Counted from the stretch's first letter, positions 17,999 through 27,544 are shown. The stretch: 64,000 nt of DNA from Candidatus Zhuqueibacterota bacterium (GCA_016934825.1 JAFGSB010000148.1:1-64000); one strand, 5' to 3'. Notes: a model not told the origin generated them from the sequence alone. Program-made: numbers and translations.

Positions 17999-18697
17999 AT
18001 GAAGAAGTATAAACTTAATAAAGGTATACTAATTGCATTAGAAGGTGTTGATGGTGCAGGTAAAACAACTCAAACTATACGTTTAAGAGATCATTTTAAA
18101 CGAATGGGATTTGAAGTTGAAATTTTTAAAGAACCCACTAACGGGAAGTATGGACAAGAGATAAGAAATTTAGCTATTAATGGTAGGCATACAGTTACTC
18201 CTGAATTTGAGCTAGAACTTTTTATTAAAGATAGAATTGAAGATTGTGAAAAAAATTTAGGACCAGCTTTACAACAAAAGAAACTTGTATTTATTGATAG
18301 ATACTATTTTTCTTCAATAGCATATCAAGGTGCGTTGGGATTGGATACAGAATATATTTTGAAAAGGAATGAAAAAGTTGCTATTAAACCTGAATTAGTC
18401 ATTATAATTGATATTGCTGTAAAAATTGGTTTAAGTAGAATTAAGAATTTTAGGAAGGAAGAACATAATCATTTTGAAAGAGAAGATTATCTGGAAAAAG
18501 TGAGATCAATCTTTTTAAAAATGAAAGATACATATATTCAAATAATTGATGGTTCCCGAGAAGAAGATGAAGTATTCAAAAATATTAAAAATATAACCCA
18601 AGATATTATTTCACCATATGCATATACTCAAGATGATCAATATGATTTATTCTCAAAAAATTTACAAATGGGTAAATTAACTTATTCATCAAATTAA
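17999..18697 (+). CDS. thymidylate kinase-like P-loop nucleotide kinase
   Basis: 232 residues. It has a Walker A loop GVDGAGKTT near the N-terminus, a DRYYFSSIAYQGA block (DR(Y/F) substrate/lid-region motif of dTMP kinases), PELVIIIDI, and a late lid region FRKEEHNHFEREDYLEKV. The full length and motif order match Tmk, which phosphorylates dTMP to dTDP. It is strikingly AT-rich against its neighbours and has a divergent C-terminal tail (AYTQDDQYDLFSKNL) beyond the usual ~205 residues. It is probably a horizontally acquired extra copy rather than the housekeeping tmk. The ATG at 17999 is preferred; a TTG at 17990 is possible, and neither has a strong ribosome site. It is 12 nt before a small four-Cys gene. 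A mobile-island or defence role is only suggested by context. Confidence 0.82.
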   Translation: MKKYKLNKGILIALEGVDGAGKTTQTIRLRDHFKRMGFEVEIFKEPTNGKYGQEIRNLAINGRHTVTPEFELELFIKDRIEDCEKNLGPALQQKKLVFIDRYYFSSIAYQGALGLDTEYILKRNEKVAIKPELVIIIDIAVKIGLSRIKNFRKEEHNHFEREDYLEKVRSIFLKMKDTYIQIIDGSREEDEVFKNIKNITQDIISPYAYTQDDQYDLFSKNLQMGKLTYSSN

Positions 18698-18709
18698 ATG
18701 AGAAACTAA

Positions 18710-18952
18710 ATGAGTGAAAAAAGCGTCGAAGAAAAATTAGATAACATAATACAATTTAAAAAAAAGAATATTAAAGTCTTGAAAGAATGGAAAAATTTTA
18801 TAAATGAAGCGAAAGATGAAATATTTAATGTATATTGCCTAAAAACAAATTTGAAAGAATGTGAACCTTGGAGTTGTAGCTTTAGAATGACTAATATATG
18901 TCAATACCCTCAAGAATTATCCAAATTGGAAAAAATTACCCGCATTGAATAA
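18710..18952 (+). CDS. 80-residue four-cysteine protein, unknown
   Basis: Small, very AT-rich gene directly after the kinase gene. The N-terminal half is a charged helix (about 1-40). The C-terminal half holds four cysteines, C43, C51, C56 and C64, spaced C-x7-C-x4-C-x7-C, a symmetric pattern that could form a zinc or Fe-S site. No family is recognised. It has a weak GAGAAA before the ATG and probably relies on coupling to the kinase gene. Its base composition matches the kinase and not the flanks, so the two appear to have arrived together. Confidence 0.55.
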   Translation: MSEKSVEEKLDNIIQFKKKNIKVLKEWKNFINEAKDEIFNVYCLKTNLKECEPWSCSFRMTNICQYPQELSKLEKITRIE

Positions 18953-19184
18953 CAGTCTTAGTAATATTTTCTCCAGAAATCGAAAAATTCCATAGAGGTG
19001 GATATACTTCCCGGTTGTACGAAAATATATCTTTATTTATCCTAAAATTCATACTTTTCCTTTTATCCGGCACATACACAACGATTCCCACCATGCCGTC
19101 GTCACTGCCGACCAGCAGCACCCGGATTATATGATTGTGAAAACACTGCCCTGTATCCGGTGCGATCCTGCATTTGTAGTCCAT
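18936..19184 (-). CDS. hypothetical 82-residue protein, doubtful
   Basis: A minus-strand frame whose first ~55 codons have normal local composition (CRIAPDTGQCFHNHIIRVLL, then GIVVYVPDKRKSMNF). It starts 37 nt past the GH9 terminator hairpin with no good ribosome site, and its 3' end overlaps the four-Cys gene by 17 nt. It may be the tail of an older gene truncated when the AT-rich kinase island inserted. Function is unknown and it may not be expressed. Confidence 0.3.
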   Translation of the reverse strand: MDYKCRIAPDTGQCFHNHIIRVLLVGSDDGMVGIVVYVPDKRKSMNFRINKDIFSYNREVYPPLWNFSISGENITKTVIQCG

Positions 19185-19220
19185 AAAGGTAATATAATAA
19201 GCGTGCTCCGTGTTAAGCCG

Positions 19221-19246
19221 GTTCCGGTTTTCCCCGAAACCGGACG
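19221..19246. terminator. terminator hairpin after GH9 gene
   Basis: CCGGTTT (19224-19230) pairs with AAACCGG (19237-19243) around a CCCC loop, about 30 nt past the GH9 stop codon. On the minus strand the stem is followed by A/T-poor sequence, so the U-tract is weak. Confidence 0.5.
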
Positions 19247-19273
19247 GAGGTTAAATTCCTGTTAGCGGCTGGC

Positions 19274-21706
19274 TTATCTGATCAGAACCATACGCTTGCT
19301 CTTGATGATGTCTCCGGCCCGCAGGCGGTAAAAATAGAGACCGGACGCGGCGGTGTGGCCGATTTCATCGAGTCCGTCCCATAAAACATTATGAAATCCC
19401 GCCGCCAGTGTTTTGTCCGTCAGAGTCCTTATCATTTCGCCGCGGATATTATAGACAGACAATGTAACCCGGGATTGAGAGAACAGTTCGAAGCGGATAA
19501 AAGTTGTCGGATTGAACGGATTGGGGAAGTTCTGCCAAAGCTGAAAAATTTCCGGCCTGTTATTTAAGCCATTTTTTTTAATTCCACTTGTTACCGTATC
19601 CGGTTCATAAAATGAACTCAGGAAACCGTGCATACACACATTGAGCGCCATGGTTTCCCAGGTGGTAAATTCATTGGCGACGACCAGCGACCAGCCTTCC
19701 GTATAACGTTTCTGTTCCGGCAGAGTTTGCCATTCCGGATACACCTTTTCCCATACGACTTTGGTATAATCCTCGCTGCCGGGACTGGCAACCGGTCCGT
19801 AAATGACGATGCCGGGAACATTGCCGATTCCCTTTTTACAGGTGAAATATGAATCCAGATGCAGTGGATTGTTAGGCCGGTTCTCACCCAAACCGGTGAC
19901 ATAGGATTTCCCCAGCGGGTTCAATCCCAGCGCGTAATCGGCAAGCTGACTGACGCCGTCAAGATATTTTTGTTCGCCGGACAGGCGGTACATCAGGATC
20001 ATCGGTTCGGCGTAGCGGCCCTGGTTTGTTGCTGTTCCCCAGGCCAGGTTCGGGGCGTCGCCAAGGGGATAGGGCTGGCTGTTCAAAACGGTCAACTGGC
20101 TGTTGGCCGCGGATTTGAGCAGATTGGTAAAACCGTCCCGGATGGTTTGATCCGTTTCATTTTCTGAAATCAGATAACTGAAAAAGTAGGGCGTAAAGAT
20201 CATACCGTCCTTGATGGTGTTCAGGTTCCACCATGTCGGATTATACTGCTGGGGCCAGCCGGGATTATTCAACAGATATGCGGCATAATTTTTAAAGGCG
20301 GTATGATACTCTGCTTCGCCGGTGTTTAAATAGAGCTGTAACGCCGCGTACATTTTCTGCGCGGCGTGGGCGGTTTCGAGTGTGTGATCTTTCATATAAT
20401 TCCAGGCTCTGACCGCGCGGTTTTGTAACGAATCGGCCCGGCCGGGATCAAACGGCCTGAGGAGTCTGGCGGCCTGGGCAAAAAGTCCGGCGCCGACGGC
20501 CGTGGTGTGCCCGTAAATACGATAAGTTCTGTAGATGAGTTTGTCTGTCTCCGCGTTGACAACGCCGTACTCCGGGTGCCGGTCCGCCTCGGTGCCGCCT
20601 CGGATGCCGCCGTTGTCGTCCTGCAGGTATTCCCATACAAGCAAACCCCATAATGCTTCGTCCAGCCAGTCCGGAATGCCGTTGCCGGATTCGGGCAGAT
20701 TGTATTGTTTGTCGGCAAAATGTTCCGGGAAGGCTTCGTAAATGGTCAGCATCCAGGCCGGGATAAGCGTATGTCCGAAACGGCGGTCAAAGTCGCCGGC
20801 GTCGTGGTAACCGCCGTGAATGTCTGTTTTCGGGCCGCGTAATTTGATAAAGTCCGGCGGATCGGCGTCGGTCACTTCAACCGACGTGTGACAGGCCCCG
20901 CGGGTAAATGTGGTATACGGCTCTTCAAGGGCGATGCCGCAGCGCTGGTGGTAAAGACCGCGGGTCTGAATATAGGCGATCCTTTTTGTATAATCTTCAC
21001 CGACGCCGAAAGTATATGAGCGACCGTAACCCGGGATGGAGATAAAATACGGGCCGCCCTCCGCAAGACCGGACAGATCCAGGCGGTATACATGTTCACC
21101 GCTGCCGCATTTTTTAATATCCGTCGGCGAGGGATCCGTATCGTCGCCCCAATATTCCGCCATTCCGGTATGAATGACCTGGCCGGATTGTTCGTTTATG
21201 ACTTCAAAAGCGGGGGCAACGGCAGGCTTTTGCGGCCCCAGATCGCCCGCATATATTCCCAAATTGGCGTAGCGTACATGTGATTTGCCAAAATAACCGA
21301 CCTGGTTGATTTTTATGGATTCGCACAAACAGGTGCGGTCGTTATAAGTAAAGGAAACAGCGCCGTAGGGTGTATCTATATTATAAACAGTATCGTTGCT
21401 GAAATTGTTTTCAAGCCGCAGATACATGTGGTGGCGCAAACTCATGGGATAGCCGGGCCATTGCGCTTTTTCTTCGTACCAGACACAGGAATAACGGCCG
21501 ACGATTGAAGGGGAAAAGTCGTTCACCTTCCACAGGATCACGTCCTGCGACGGCGTCGCTTCTCCGTCCTCCGTCTCAACGACGACAACCAGAATATTGG
21601 AAGACGCGGTGCCGGTGTGAACGATTTGTCCGGCGAATCCCACCTGAATAATTAAAAGCAGTACAACGATCGGCGCTAATCTGAATTTTGATAAATTGTC
21701 ATTCAT
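19274..21706 (-). CDS. GH9 endoglucanase with T9SS sorting domain
   Basis: 810 residues: signal peptide (about 1-26), a short beta segment, a CelD_N-type Ig-like domain (about 130-235), an (alpha/alpha)6 GH9 catalytic domain (about 240-705), and a T9SS type A sorting domain (about 725-810, with NFPNPFNPTTFIRF and KSKRMVLIR). Key residues are D302 and D305 in GGYHDAGDFD (catalytic base region) and E679 in VVANEFTTW (acid), with YVTGLGENRPNNP as substrate loop. It cuts internal beta-1,4 links in cellulose or mixed-linkage glucan and is exported to the surface through T9SS. AAAGGCCGG precedes the ATG. It is transcribed singly, with a terminator hairpin after it. Confidence 0.93.
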   Translation of the reverse strand: MNDNLSKFRLAPIVVLLLIIQVGFAGQIVHTGTASSNILVVVVETEDGEATPSQDVILWKVNDFSPSIVGRYSCVWYEEKAQWPGYPMSLRHHMYLRLENNFSNDTVYNIDTPYGAVSFTYNDRTCLCESIKINQVGYFGKSHVRYANLGIYAGDLGPQKPAVAPAFEVINEQSGQVIHTGMAEYWGDDTDPSPTDIKKCGSGEHVYRLDLSGLAEGGPYFISIPGYGRSYTFGVGEDYTKRIAYIQTRGLYHQRCGIALEEPYTTFTRGACHTSVEVTDADPPDFIKLRGPKTDIHGGYHDAGDFDRRFGHTLIPAWMLTIYEAFPEHFADKQYNLPESGNGIPDWLDEALWGLLVWEYLQDDNGGIRGGTEADRHPEYGVVNAETDKLIYRTYRIYGHTTAVGAGLFAQAARLLRPFDPGRADSLQNRAVRAWNYMKDHTLETAHAAQKMYAALQLYLNTGEAEYHTAFKNYAAYLLNNPGWPQQYNPTWWNLNTIKDGMIFTPYFFSYLISENETDQTIRDGFTNLLKSAANSQLTVLNSQPYPLGDAPNLAWGTATNQGRYAEPMILMYRLSGEQKYLDGVSQLADYALGLNPLGKSYVTGLGENRPNNPLHLDSYFTCKKGIGNVPGIVIYGPVASPGSEDYTKVVWEKVYPEWQTLPEQKRYTEGWSLVVANEFTTWETMALNVCMHGFLSSFYEPDTVTSGIKKNGLNNRPEIFQLWQNFPNPFNPTTFIRFELFSQSRVTLSVYNIRGEMIRTLTDKTLAAGFHNVLWDGLDEIGHTAASGLYFYRLRAGDIIKSKRMVLIR

Positions 21707-21909
21707 GATCCGGCCTTTCGGGAATTGTCCTGTCCCTACTTGTTAGGAATCATATTTTCTGTTTAAATAAAATAAAAATTCACATAGAAATGATCGATAT
21801 TTTATTATCAAACAAAAATTTTGATTAATATGTTTATAACTATTGTTTTTATATATGCTTATGATTTTTACTTATATGAAATGCGTTGAAAAAACATCTT
21901 ATTATATTA

Positions 21910-22995
21910 TCAAAATTTTTCAACTTTAAATTCTGCTTTTGCTTTTTCCTCGCCGTTGACATAAAACGTAATATAATGCAATCCGGGAAAATGTTTACGA
22001 GTGGACATATCGACAAAAGAATGCCTTTTTGAAAAAGAATACGTTCCGGGCTTGTAATCGTTTTCGGTGATCTTGAATATTTTTCGTGAGAGCTTGCCGG
22101 TTGATTTTACAAAATTTATGCTGTACTCAAGACGTACTTTGGTTTTTTCTTCGCCCTTGACAATCAATTGAAATGAATATAACAGATTTTCCCCAATGGT
22201 AACGGTCTTTTCAATTTTCAAGTCCTTAATAATCAGGAGTGACGGGTCGCCATGACCGAAAAGCTGCAGCGCCCGTTTATTACCTGCTTTCAGCATACTG
22301 CGGCAGGCATGTTTGATGATCCAGTCTGTGTTTTCAGACAACCCTTTCCATTTTTCACACCAATCCATTACCAGTTCGGGATGGTCTTTGGAGATGTCAT
22401 TCAGATTATTGGCCACGCTTTTGCGGACAAATTCGGACGGATCATTTTTGAGCTTTTCCAGGACAGGCAATATCGGGCCCGGGTCTTTTTTGAATTTAGG
22501 CAGAGCCATCGCCCAGGGCAGTCTCGGACGGCACCCCTCGCTGGCGAAGCGGCGGACCTTTTCATCTTTATCCTTAGCCCATTTGTTCATCCAGGCCATA
22601 ACTTTTTCCGGTTCTTTATCCAGAAACGGGCGGATAGCAAATTCCGATGAACCGTATTGCGTAAAATAACCCAGCGCCGGCAGGGACAGGTCCCAGTTGT
22701 CCAATCCGTATAGTTCCACGTAATCATGATGAACCATTACTTCGAATCCTTTGGTTAGAGGTGCCGTTTGTTTCAATATATCAAGCGCTTTGCCAAAATC
22801 TTTCGGCAATGTTTCATGCAGGCATAACGTGGTGTGGCGCATTTTTGCCTTTAGTTCCAGGGACTCCCAGTTTTCATCAAACACCAGCGCCAGGAATTTC
22901 TTTTTATCAAATTCAGGGTAATATTGTTTAATTGTATCCGCAAACTTGTTGAGAGAGGTTTCGGTGAAAAAAATGTCTTTTAATCTTTCAGCCAT
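21910..22995 (-). CDS. DNA alkylation repair (AlkD-like HEAT) protein
   Basis: 361 residues from the ATG at 22995, chosen because AAGGATC lies upstream. A frame to 23019 adds eight residues without a site. It has an all-helical HEAT-like array typical of the DNA alkylation repair family, with GFEVMVHHDYVELYGLDNW, SSEFAIRPFLDKEPEKVMAWMNKWAKD, EKVRRFASEGCRPRLPWA and EFVRKSVANNLNDISKDHPELV. AlkD-type enzymes excise bulky or positively charged alkylated bases. A C-terminal ~90-residue beta-rich extension (about 268-361, VRLEYSINFVKSTG and HYITFYVNGEEKAKAEF) recalls the C-terminal domain of longer family members. The gene is monocistronic. The repair role comes from the family, not from visible catalytic residues. 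Confidence 0.88.
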   Translation of the reverse strand: MAERLKDIFFTETSLNKFADTIKQYYPEFDKKKFLALVFDENWESLELKAKMRHTTLCLHETLPKDFGKALDILKQTAPLTKGFEVMVHHDYVELYGLDNWDLSLPALGYFTQYGSSEFAIRPFLDKEPEKVMAWMNKWAKDKDEKVRRFASEGCRPRLPWAMALPKFKKDPGPILPVLEKLKNDPSEFVRKSVANNLNDISKDHPELVMDWCEKWKGLSENTDWIIKHACRSMLKAGNKRALQLFGHGDPSLLIIKDLKIEKTVTIGENLLYSFQLIVKGEEKTKVRLEYSINFVKSTGKLSRKIFKITENDYKPGTYSFSKRHSFVDMSTRKHFPGLHYITFYVNGEEKAKAEFKVEKF

Positions 22996-23111
22996 TTTAT
23001 GATCCTTATTATGAATCAATATTTAGAGTAAATTATCCGATCTCAACTGCTAAAGGTGTTTAAATTGTGGTGATAAAGCGGGTATCACATAAATCCGATT
23101 AACGCTCATTT

Positions 23112-23562
23112 TTAATTAAATAATTCTCTTAGTTGTGCATTGTGATGTTTATAATGTTTGAGCAGGATCAGTACCCATTCAACAAATTTTTTTTTGGTTG
23201 TTTATTTTGTCTTCGTCCAGACTGTTGTTTAATAACTGCAGTTCTTTTTGCGCTTCTTCAAGTTCTTTTACTGTTTCACTCCATGATAAATGTTGACGGG
23301 ATTTCACGGATTCCCGGTTATAAGCGTTTATATTATATTTCACATTCGTTGCCGTTCCGGTTAAAAAATTCCGGAATTGTTTTAACACTTCCTTTTCCCA
23401 TCCGGTTATGTGAGCAACAACCTCTTTGGGGGACCATATCCCGCAAACGCCCCCTGTTTCCGATATTCCGGGATTTATATTTTTTACTGTTTGCATAAAT
23501 TCAGATTCGGCAACGGACAATCCCTCCCGGAATTTTAACCATTTGGTATAATTATTTGACAT
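23112..23562 (-). CDS. DinB/ClbS-like protein, frameshifted at an A9 tract
   Basis: About 150 residues when the frameshift is repaired. The 5' part (SNNYTKWLKFREGLSVAESE, VAHITGWEKEVL) is a DinB/DUF1706-like four-helix protein and includes the internal His of IWSPKEVVAHITGW. At 23187-23195 a run of nine A (minus strand) throws the frame to a premature stop at 23179. Removing one A restores FVEWVLILLKHYKHHNAQLR, a typical DinB family C-terminal helix with a His-x3-His-like pair, to the stop at 23112. The start overlaps the end of the 1166-residue gene by 11 nt, with GAGGA upstream. The slip may be an assembly error, true decay, or a phase-variable tract. Confidence 0.75.
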
Positions 23563-26500
23563 ACAGCATTTTCCTCACTAAAGTTGTTTCCGGCGTTTCC
23601 AGTTTGTAGAGGTACAGTCCGCTGGCGAAAGAACCGGCGTCGAATTCATAACTGTACCAGCCCGCTTGCTGCCGAACGCCGTCCACAATAACCGTAACCT
23701 GTTTTCCCAGTATATCATACACGGTCAACGTCACAGAAGCGGCTTCCGGAAGGCTGTAGCGGATTTTAGTGACCGGGTTGAACGGATTGGGAAAGTTCTG
23801 CATCAATGTGTATTCGGCCGGAAGTTCCGCGGTTTTGTTCCGATCTATGGCCGTGGGCAGGGTCCCGGAGAATTCCGAGGTGTTCCCCGACGTGTCCGTT
23901 GCCGTGGCGCTGTAACTGGATAACGGGGGATTATTTGGCGTTGGGATAATAAAGTAACCGTTTTCATCGGCAACGGTCTCATCCATAAATATTTGTCCCT
24001 GGTTGTTTTCGTCACAGAACAGTTCAACAACCGCACCGGGGACCGTTGTACCGCCGATCTCTATTGCTGTTTTTGTAGCTAAAACAGGCGGGGCAATGCT
24101 GCCGTTACTGTTGTTGACAAGCTTTATACCCAGATCAGCGTTTTTGGTTATGCTGTTGCGCGTGATCTTGTTGTATTTGCTGGTTAGTCCGTTTATCAGA
24201 ACACCGCTTTTACCGTTGTAAGCGATTTTATTTTCCGATACAAGATTTTTTATGGAATTGGACATGATATTGATACCATATTCGTCGTTACCCAGATCAA
24301 GGTCCAACTGATCATTACTGCCGATCTTGTTGCCGATCATCTCACACTCCGAACTGCCGGAGATCACTATTCCCGTGCGGTTGCCGCAAATCCGGTTCCC
24401 CAGCATATTGTTGCCGTCCGATTGGTCCTGAATGGCAATGCCGGCGTAATAATTTCCAATTTTTTGATCGGCGCCTTTGTTCAGCCCGATGATATTACCG
24501 TTAATCGTATTATACCGTGAACTGTCGGAAATGAATATCCCGGTCTCGTTATTGCCGGAAATTATATTGGCAACCGGCTGGGATTCGGTGGGACCGATAA
24601 ACGCATTGTTACTTTTCCGTAGTAAAAAAACTCCATACTGATTCGGCGCGGCCCCGGAGCCCTCGGCGTTAACTCCCAGGTAACAACCTGATATTTTCAA
24701 CCCTTCGCACTGGTAACCCATAATGGCGGCGTAGGGGAAAAATCCAATGGCCAGGCCGCTGATTTCACAATCTGTTGATGTTACCGTAAAACAGGTTGCG
24801 CCGGATTCGAGCAGACTGCCGTTGATTTCAATTTCCGGACCGTCGGGATTATTATCCGTTTGCGTATAGTCGGCCTGCGAGAACCCTTCGATCAGAAGGG
24901 TATTATCGGATATTGCCGGTAACTGGGTTGCCGGCGTGATCGTCCATACGCCGGTTGAAGGATCATAGTTGGGATCGGACTCCGGTATCCGGAACCGGAT
25001 TGTGTCCGGCCCGGCATTATTGTTCGCCTGATTTATGGCGTCCCGCAATGAACCATCGCCCGTATCGCCGGTGTTTGTCACCAGCAGACCCGTAAATTGC
25101 GGCTCAGACGGTATTTTAAATACTTCGAGCCCCATTCCGGCGTTGGCCGCATACAGAAATTTATCGTCTGCGGTCATATCCCACACCCAGGAAGAGACGC
25201 GTTGGAAATTGACACTTTCAACAGGATGAACCGGGTTGATGATATCAAAACCCTGTATACCCCGGACACCGGCAAGAAACAAAGTGTTGTTATGTATACA
25301 TAACGATAAAGGATCGACTATTTGGGTAAAAAAACTGTCAATTTTGACCGGGTTTGCCGGCGTGCTGATATCCACAATATTAATAAATTGCGACCCTCGC
25401 CTGGCGACATAAGCAAAATCGCCGCTGACAGTTATATCGTACGCGTTCGGTAATGACGCGAGCGCGGCTATTTCAACGGGATTCGCGGGGGTATTAATAT
25501 CAATCACCCGGACACCGGCCGAGCCGTCGGCAAGGTAAGTGTAATTTCCGGTTACAGCCATATGCAGCGCATCGCCCGGGGTGTCCACATTGCCGATTTC
25601 CTGCGGATCGGCGGGATCGGTCATATCAAGCACATCAAAACCTTTTGCCCCCGAAGCTAAATACACATACGGCTCACGAATAAGAATATCGTTCACCATG
25701 CCGGATACAACCGTAAAATCCGTTACCGGGGAAACGTTTGCCGGATCGGTTATATCGACGACATGTAATGTGTCAACATCACCGATAACAGCGATATTGT
25801 TTAATAACCCTACGGCGTTATACCAGTTTTTCACGGCGGCATATTTGCCCAGCAATGCCGGACCCGACGGGTCGGTAATATCGAAAATACTCAGTCCGCT
25901 TTCAGCGGTTGTGACGAATGCCCTGTTTTCATTTATTGCAATTGTATTGGCGGTTGGAACAGGACCGAGCCAGGAGGAAACCTCCTGCGGAGCAGCGGCA
26001 TTACTGCAATCGATCACTTTGACGTTGGCATTTGTACATGCAAGATAAGCATAGTCCCCGGTTACATCGATCCGCACAGGCAGACCGGGTACGCTTTGCC
26101 GTCCCAGAAACTGCGGATTACCCGGATCGCCGATATCAATAATATCGATATGATAATAATCCGCCACATAGGCTGTGTCGCCCACAACTTTAATATCATA
26201 AGGATAACCGCCGGTGATCTGGATGGAACCGATTTCACTCATACTGTCCGGTTTGCTGACATCCATAATCCGCAGGTAATCATTGTCCATGATAAAAAGC
26301 CGGGAGTCTTGTAAATAGATCATTTGCGTATTACTGCTGATAAAGGGATATTCGGTGACAAATTGTATAACGGCAGGATTGCTGATATCCATCACGGTGA
26401 GATTAATCCCGTCAATATAATAACAAAATCCCCCTCCGGCCTGGATTTGAACGGCATTAAAATATCCATGAAAAATATTCTGCGGATTTGCCGGGTCCTG

Positions 26501-27052
26501 AATGTCGAATATGGTTAATCCCTTATCGCCCTCCGCGATATAAGCGTAATGGCCCATTATAATTATATCATGGACTGAGACATCTTCCGCCGCGGGCAGA
26601 TGTCCCGCGATAACCGGTGTTTGCGGTGTTGACACGTCAACGATAAAAGTGCCGGAGAATTCGCTGCCGGCATAAACCAAATGTCCGTCGACAGCTAAAT
26701 CGGTAATGAGACTTTCGCCCAGTTCAATACCGGACACAAATTGGGGCTGCGACGGAGTGGATATGTCCAGGATAACCAGTCTTCTGCCTTCTCCCGCGTA
26801 AGCAAAAGTATTTTTAATGACAACGGATCGGGTTTGGCCGCCAATGTCCAGTATTTTTTCCAGATCCGCATTTGAGTCCGAAGCGGTTTGATACGGCATG
26901 TCGGTATCAGCCGTAATCCCGAGAAGGGAGGGGTACGAACCGGCGTTTTTTACATCCGGACCGGGGACGTGTCGGAAAGGGTATGGCGTTGCCGCATATG
27001 TTATCAGATACAGGGAAAAAACAGTTACCAGAACAGCCATTATTTTTTTCAT
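23552..27052 (-). CDS. giant secreted LVIVD-repeat/beta-helix T9SS protein
   Basis: 1166 residues with a signal peptide (about 1-20). Residues ~60-655 are repeated LVIVD-type blades, each with text like GDYAYLA, VIDISTPANPV and VSGDFAYVARRG, forming beta-propellers. Around 665-690 lies GSLRDAINQANNNAGPDTIRF, a CSLREA-type start of a right-handed parallel beta-helix, followed by NosD-like repeats (about 740-1000). A small Ig-like module (about 1010-1070) is next. The last ~80 residues are a T9SS type A sorting domain (NFPNPFNPVTKIRYSLPEAA, ending TTLVRKMLYVK). No catalytic residues are evident, so a surface scaffold, adhesin or binding function is likely but unproven. A clear AGGAG site precedes the ATG, and it is coupled to the DinB-like gene. 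Confidence 0.88.
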   Translation of the reverse strand: MKKIMAVLVTVFSLYLITYAATPYPFRHVPGPDVKNAGSYPSLLGITADTDMPYQTASDSNADLEKILDIGGQTRSVVIKNTFAYAGEGRRLVILDISTPSQPQFVSGIELGESLITDLAVDGHLVYAGSEFSGTFIVDVSTPQTPVIAGHLPAAEDVSVHDIIIMGHYAYIAEGDKGLTIFDIQDPANPQNIFHGYFNAVQIQAGGGFCYYIDGINLTVMDISNPAVIQFVTEYPFISSNTQMIYLQDSRLFIMDNDYLRIMDVSKPDSMSEIGSIQITGGYPYDIKVVGDTAYVADYYHIDIIDIGDPGNPQFLGRQSVPGLPVRIDVTGDYAYLACTNANVKVIDCSNAAAPQEVSSWLGPVPTANTIAINENRAFVTTAESGLSIFDITDPSGPALLGKYAAVKNWYNAVGLLNNIAVIGDVDTLHVVDITDPANVSPVTDFTVVSGMVNDILIREPYVYLASGAKGFDVLDMTDPADPQEIGNVDTPGDALHMAVTGNYTYLADGSAGVRVIDINTPANPVEIAALASLPNAYDITVSGDFAYVARRGSQFINIVDISTPANPVKIDSFFTQIVDPLSLCIHNNTLFLAGVRGIQGFDIINPVHPVESVNFQRVSSWVWDMTADDKFLYAANAGMGLEVFKIPSEPQFTGLLVTNTGDTGDGSLRDAINQANNNAGPDTIRFRIPESDPNYDPSTGVWTITPATQLPAISDNTLLIEGFSQADYTQTDNNPDGPEIEINGSLLESGATCFTVTSTDCEISGLAIGFFPYAAIMGYQCEGLKISGCYLGVNAEGSGAAPNQYGVFLLRKSNNAFIGPTESQPVANIISGNNETGIFISDSSRYNTINGNIIGLNKGADQKIGNYYAGIAIQDQSDGNNMLGNRICGNRTGIVISGSSECEMIGNKIGSNDQLDLDLGNDEYGINIMSNSIKNLVSENKIAYNGKSGVLINGLTSKYNKITRNSITKNADLGIKLVNNSNGSIAPPVLATKTAIEIGGTTVPGAVVELFCDENNQGQIFMDETVADENGYFIIPTPNNPPLSSYSATATDTSGNTSEFSGTLPTAIDRNKTAELPAEYTLMQNFPNPFNPVTKIRYSLPEAASVTLTVYDILGKQVTVIVDGVRQQAGWYSYEFDAGSFASGLYLYKLETPETTLVRKMLYVK

Positions 27053-27364
27053 TACAATCTCCTGTTACTTTGCATATATAGGTTGGCGCCTGACCGGCCA
27101 ACGGATAATTTTTAAATTACATAATCGGAAAAGAAAAAGCAAGTTTAAGCGTGAGCGGTTTAAAAGAATACCGGCCATTTGAAAAAAGAAATATATTTAT
27201 CTTCAAAACATAATAACCAAATTTTAAATTCAAAAAAAATAACAGCATGTTTTAAGATAAATATATTAAATCCTTATTTAATATATACTGAAATATTATG
27301 TCTCATGCGCAAAATAATTTTATAATCTTCTGAAGGAAAGTTACTCATTGAAAAGAGGCATATA
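27053..27364. other. intergenic gap, no gene seen
   Basis: Upstream region of the 1166-residue protein gene. It is AT-rich after about 27115, with only overlapping short frames that look like shadows. Confidence 0.4.
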
Positions 27365-27544
27365 ATGCCGTATATCCCCGGTCGTCGAGTAAGGCTGTCG
27401 GGCGCAGTCCCGCCTGGTGGGATCGAGATGACGTTCGGAGTGAACGAATCCGGAATGATCGCAAAAAACGTCCCCTCGATACGTCTCGTGCCGCCAAGCG
27501 GCAAAGCGGGACTACTCGGTGACCGGTGCGCCGGTGTGATATGA
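27365..27544 (+). other. GC-rich segment of unknown nature
   Basis: A ~190-nt block clearly richer in GC than its AT-rich flanks. It is open on both strands: + from ATG 27365 to TGA 27542 (59 codons, no ribosome site), and - within a 92-codon frame. Codon style on either strand is unlike neighbouring genes. It contains several short inverted repeats, e.g. CCGCCAAGCGG at 27491-27501. It looks more like a repeat element or an inserted fragment than a gene. Confidence 0.3.
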
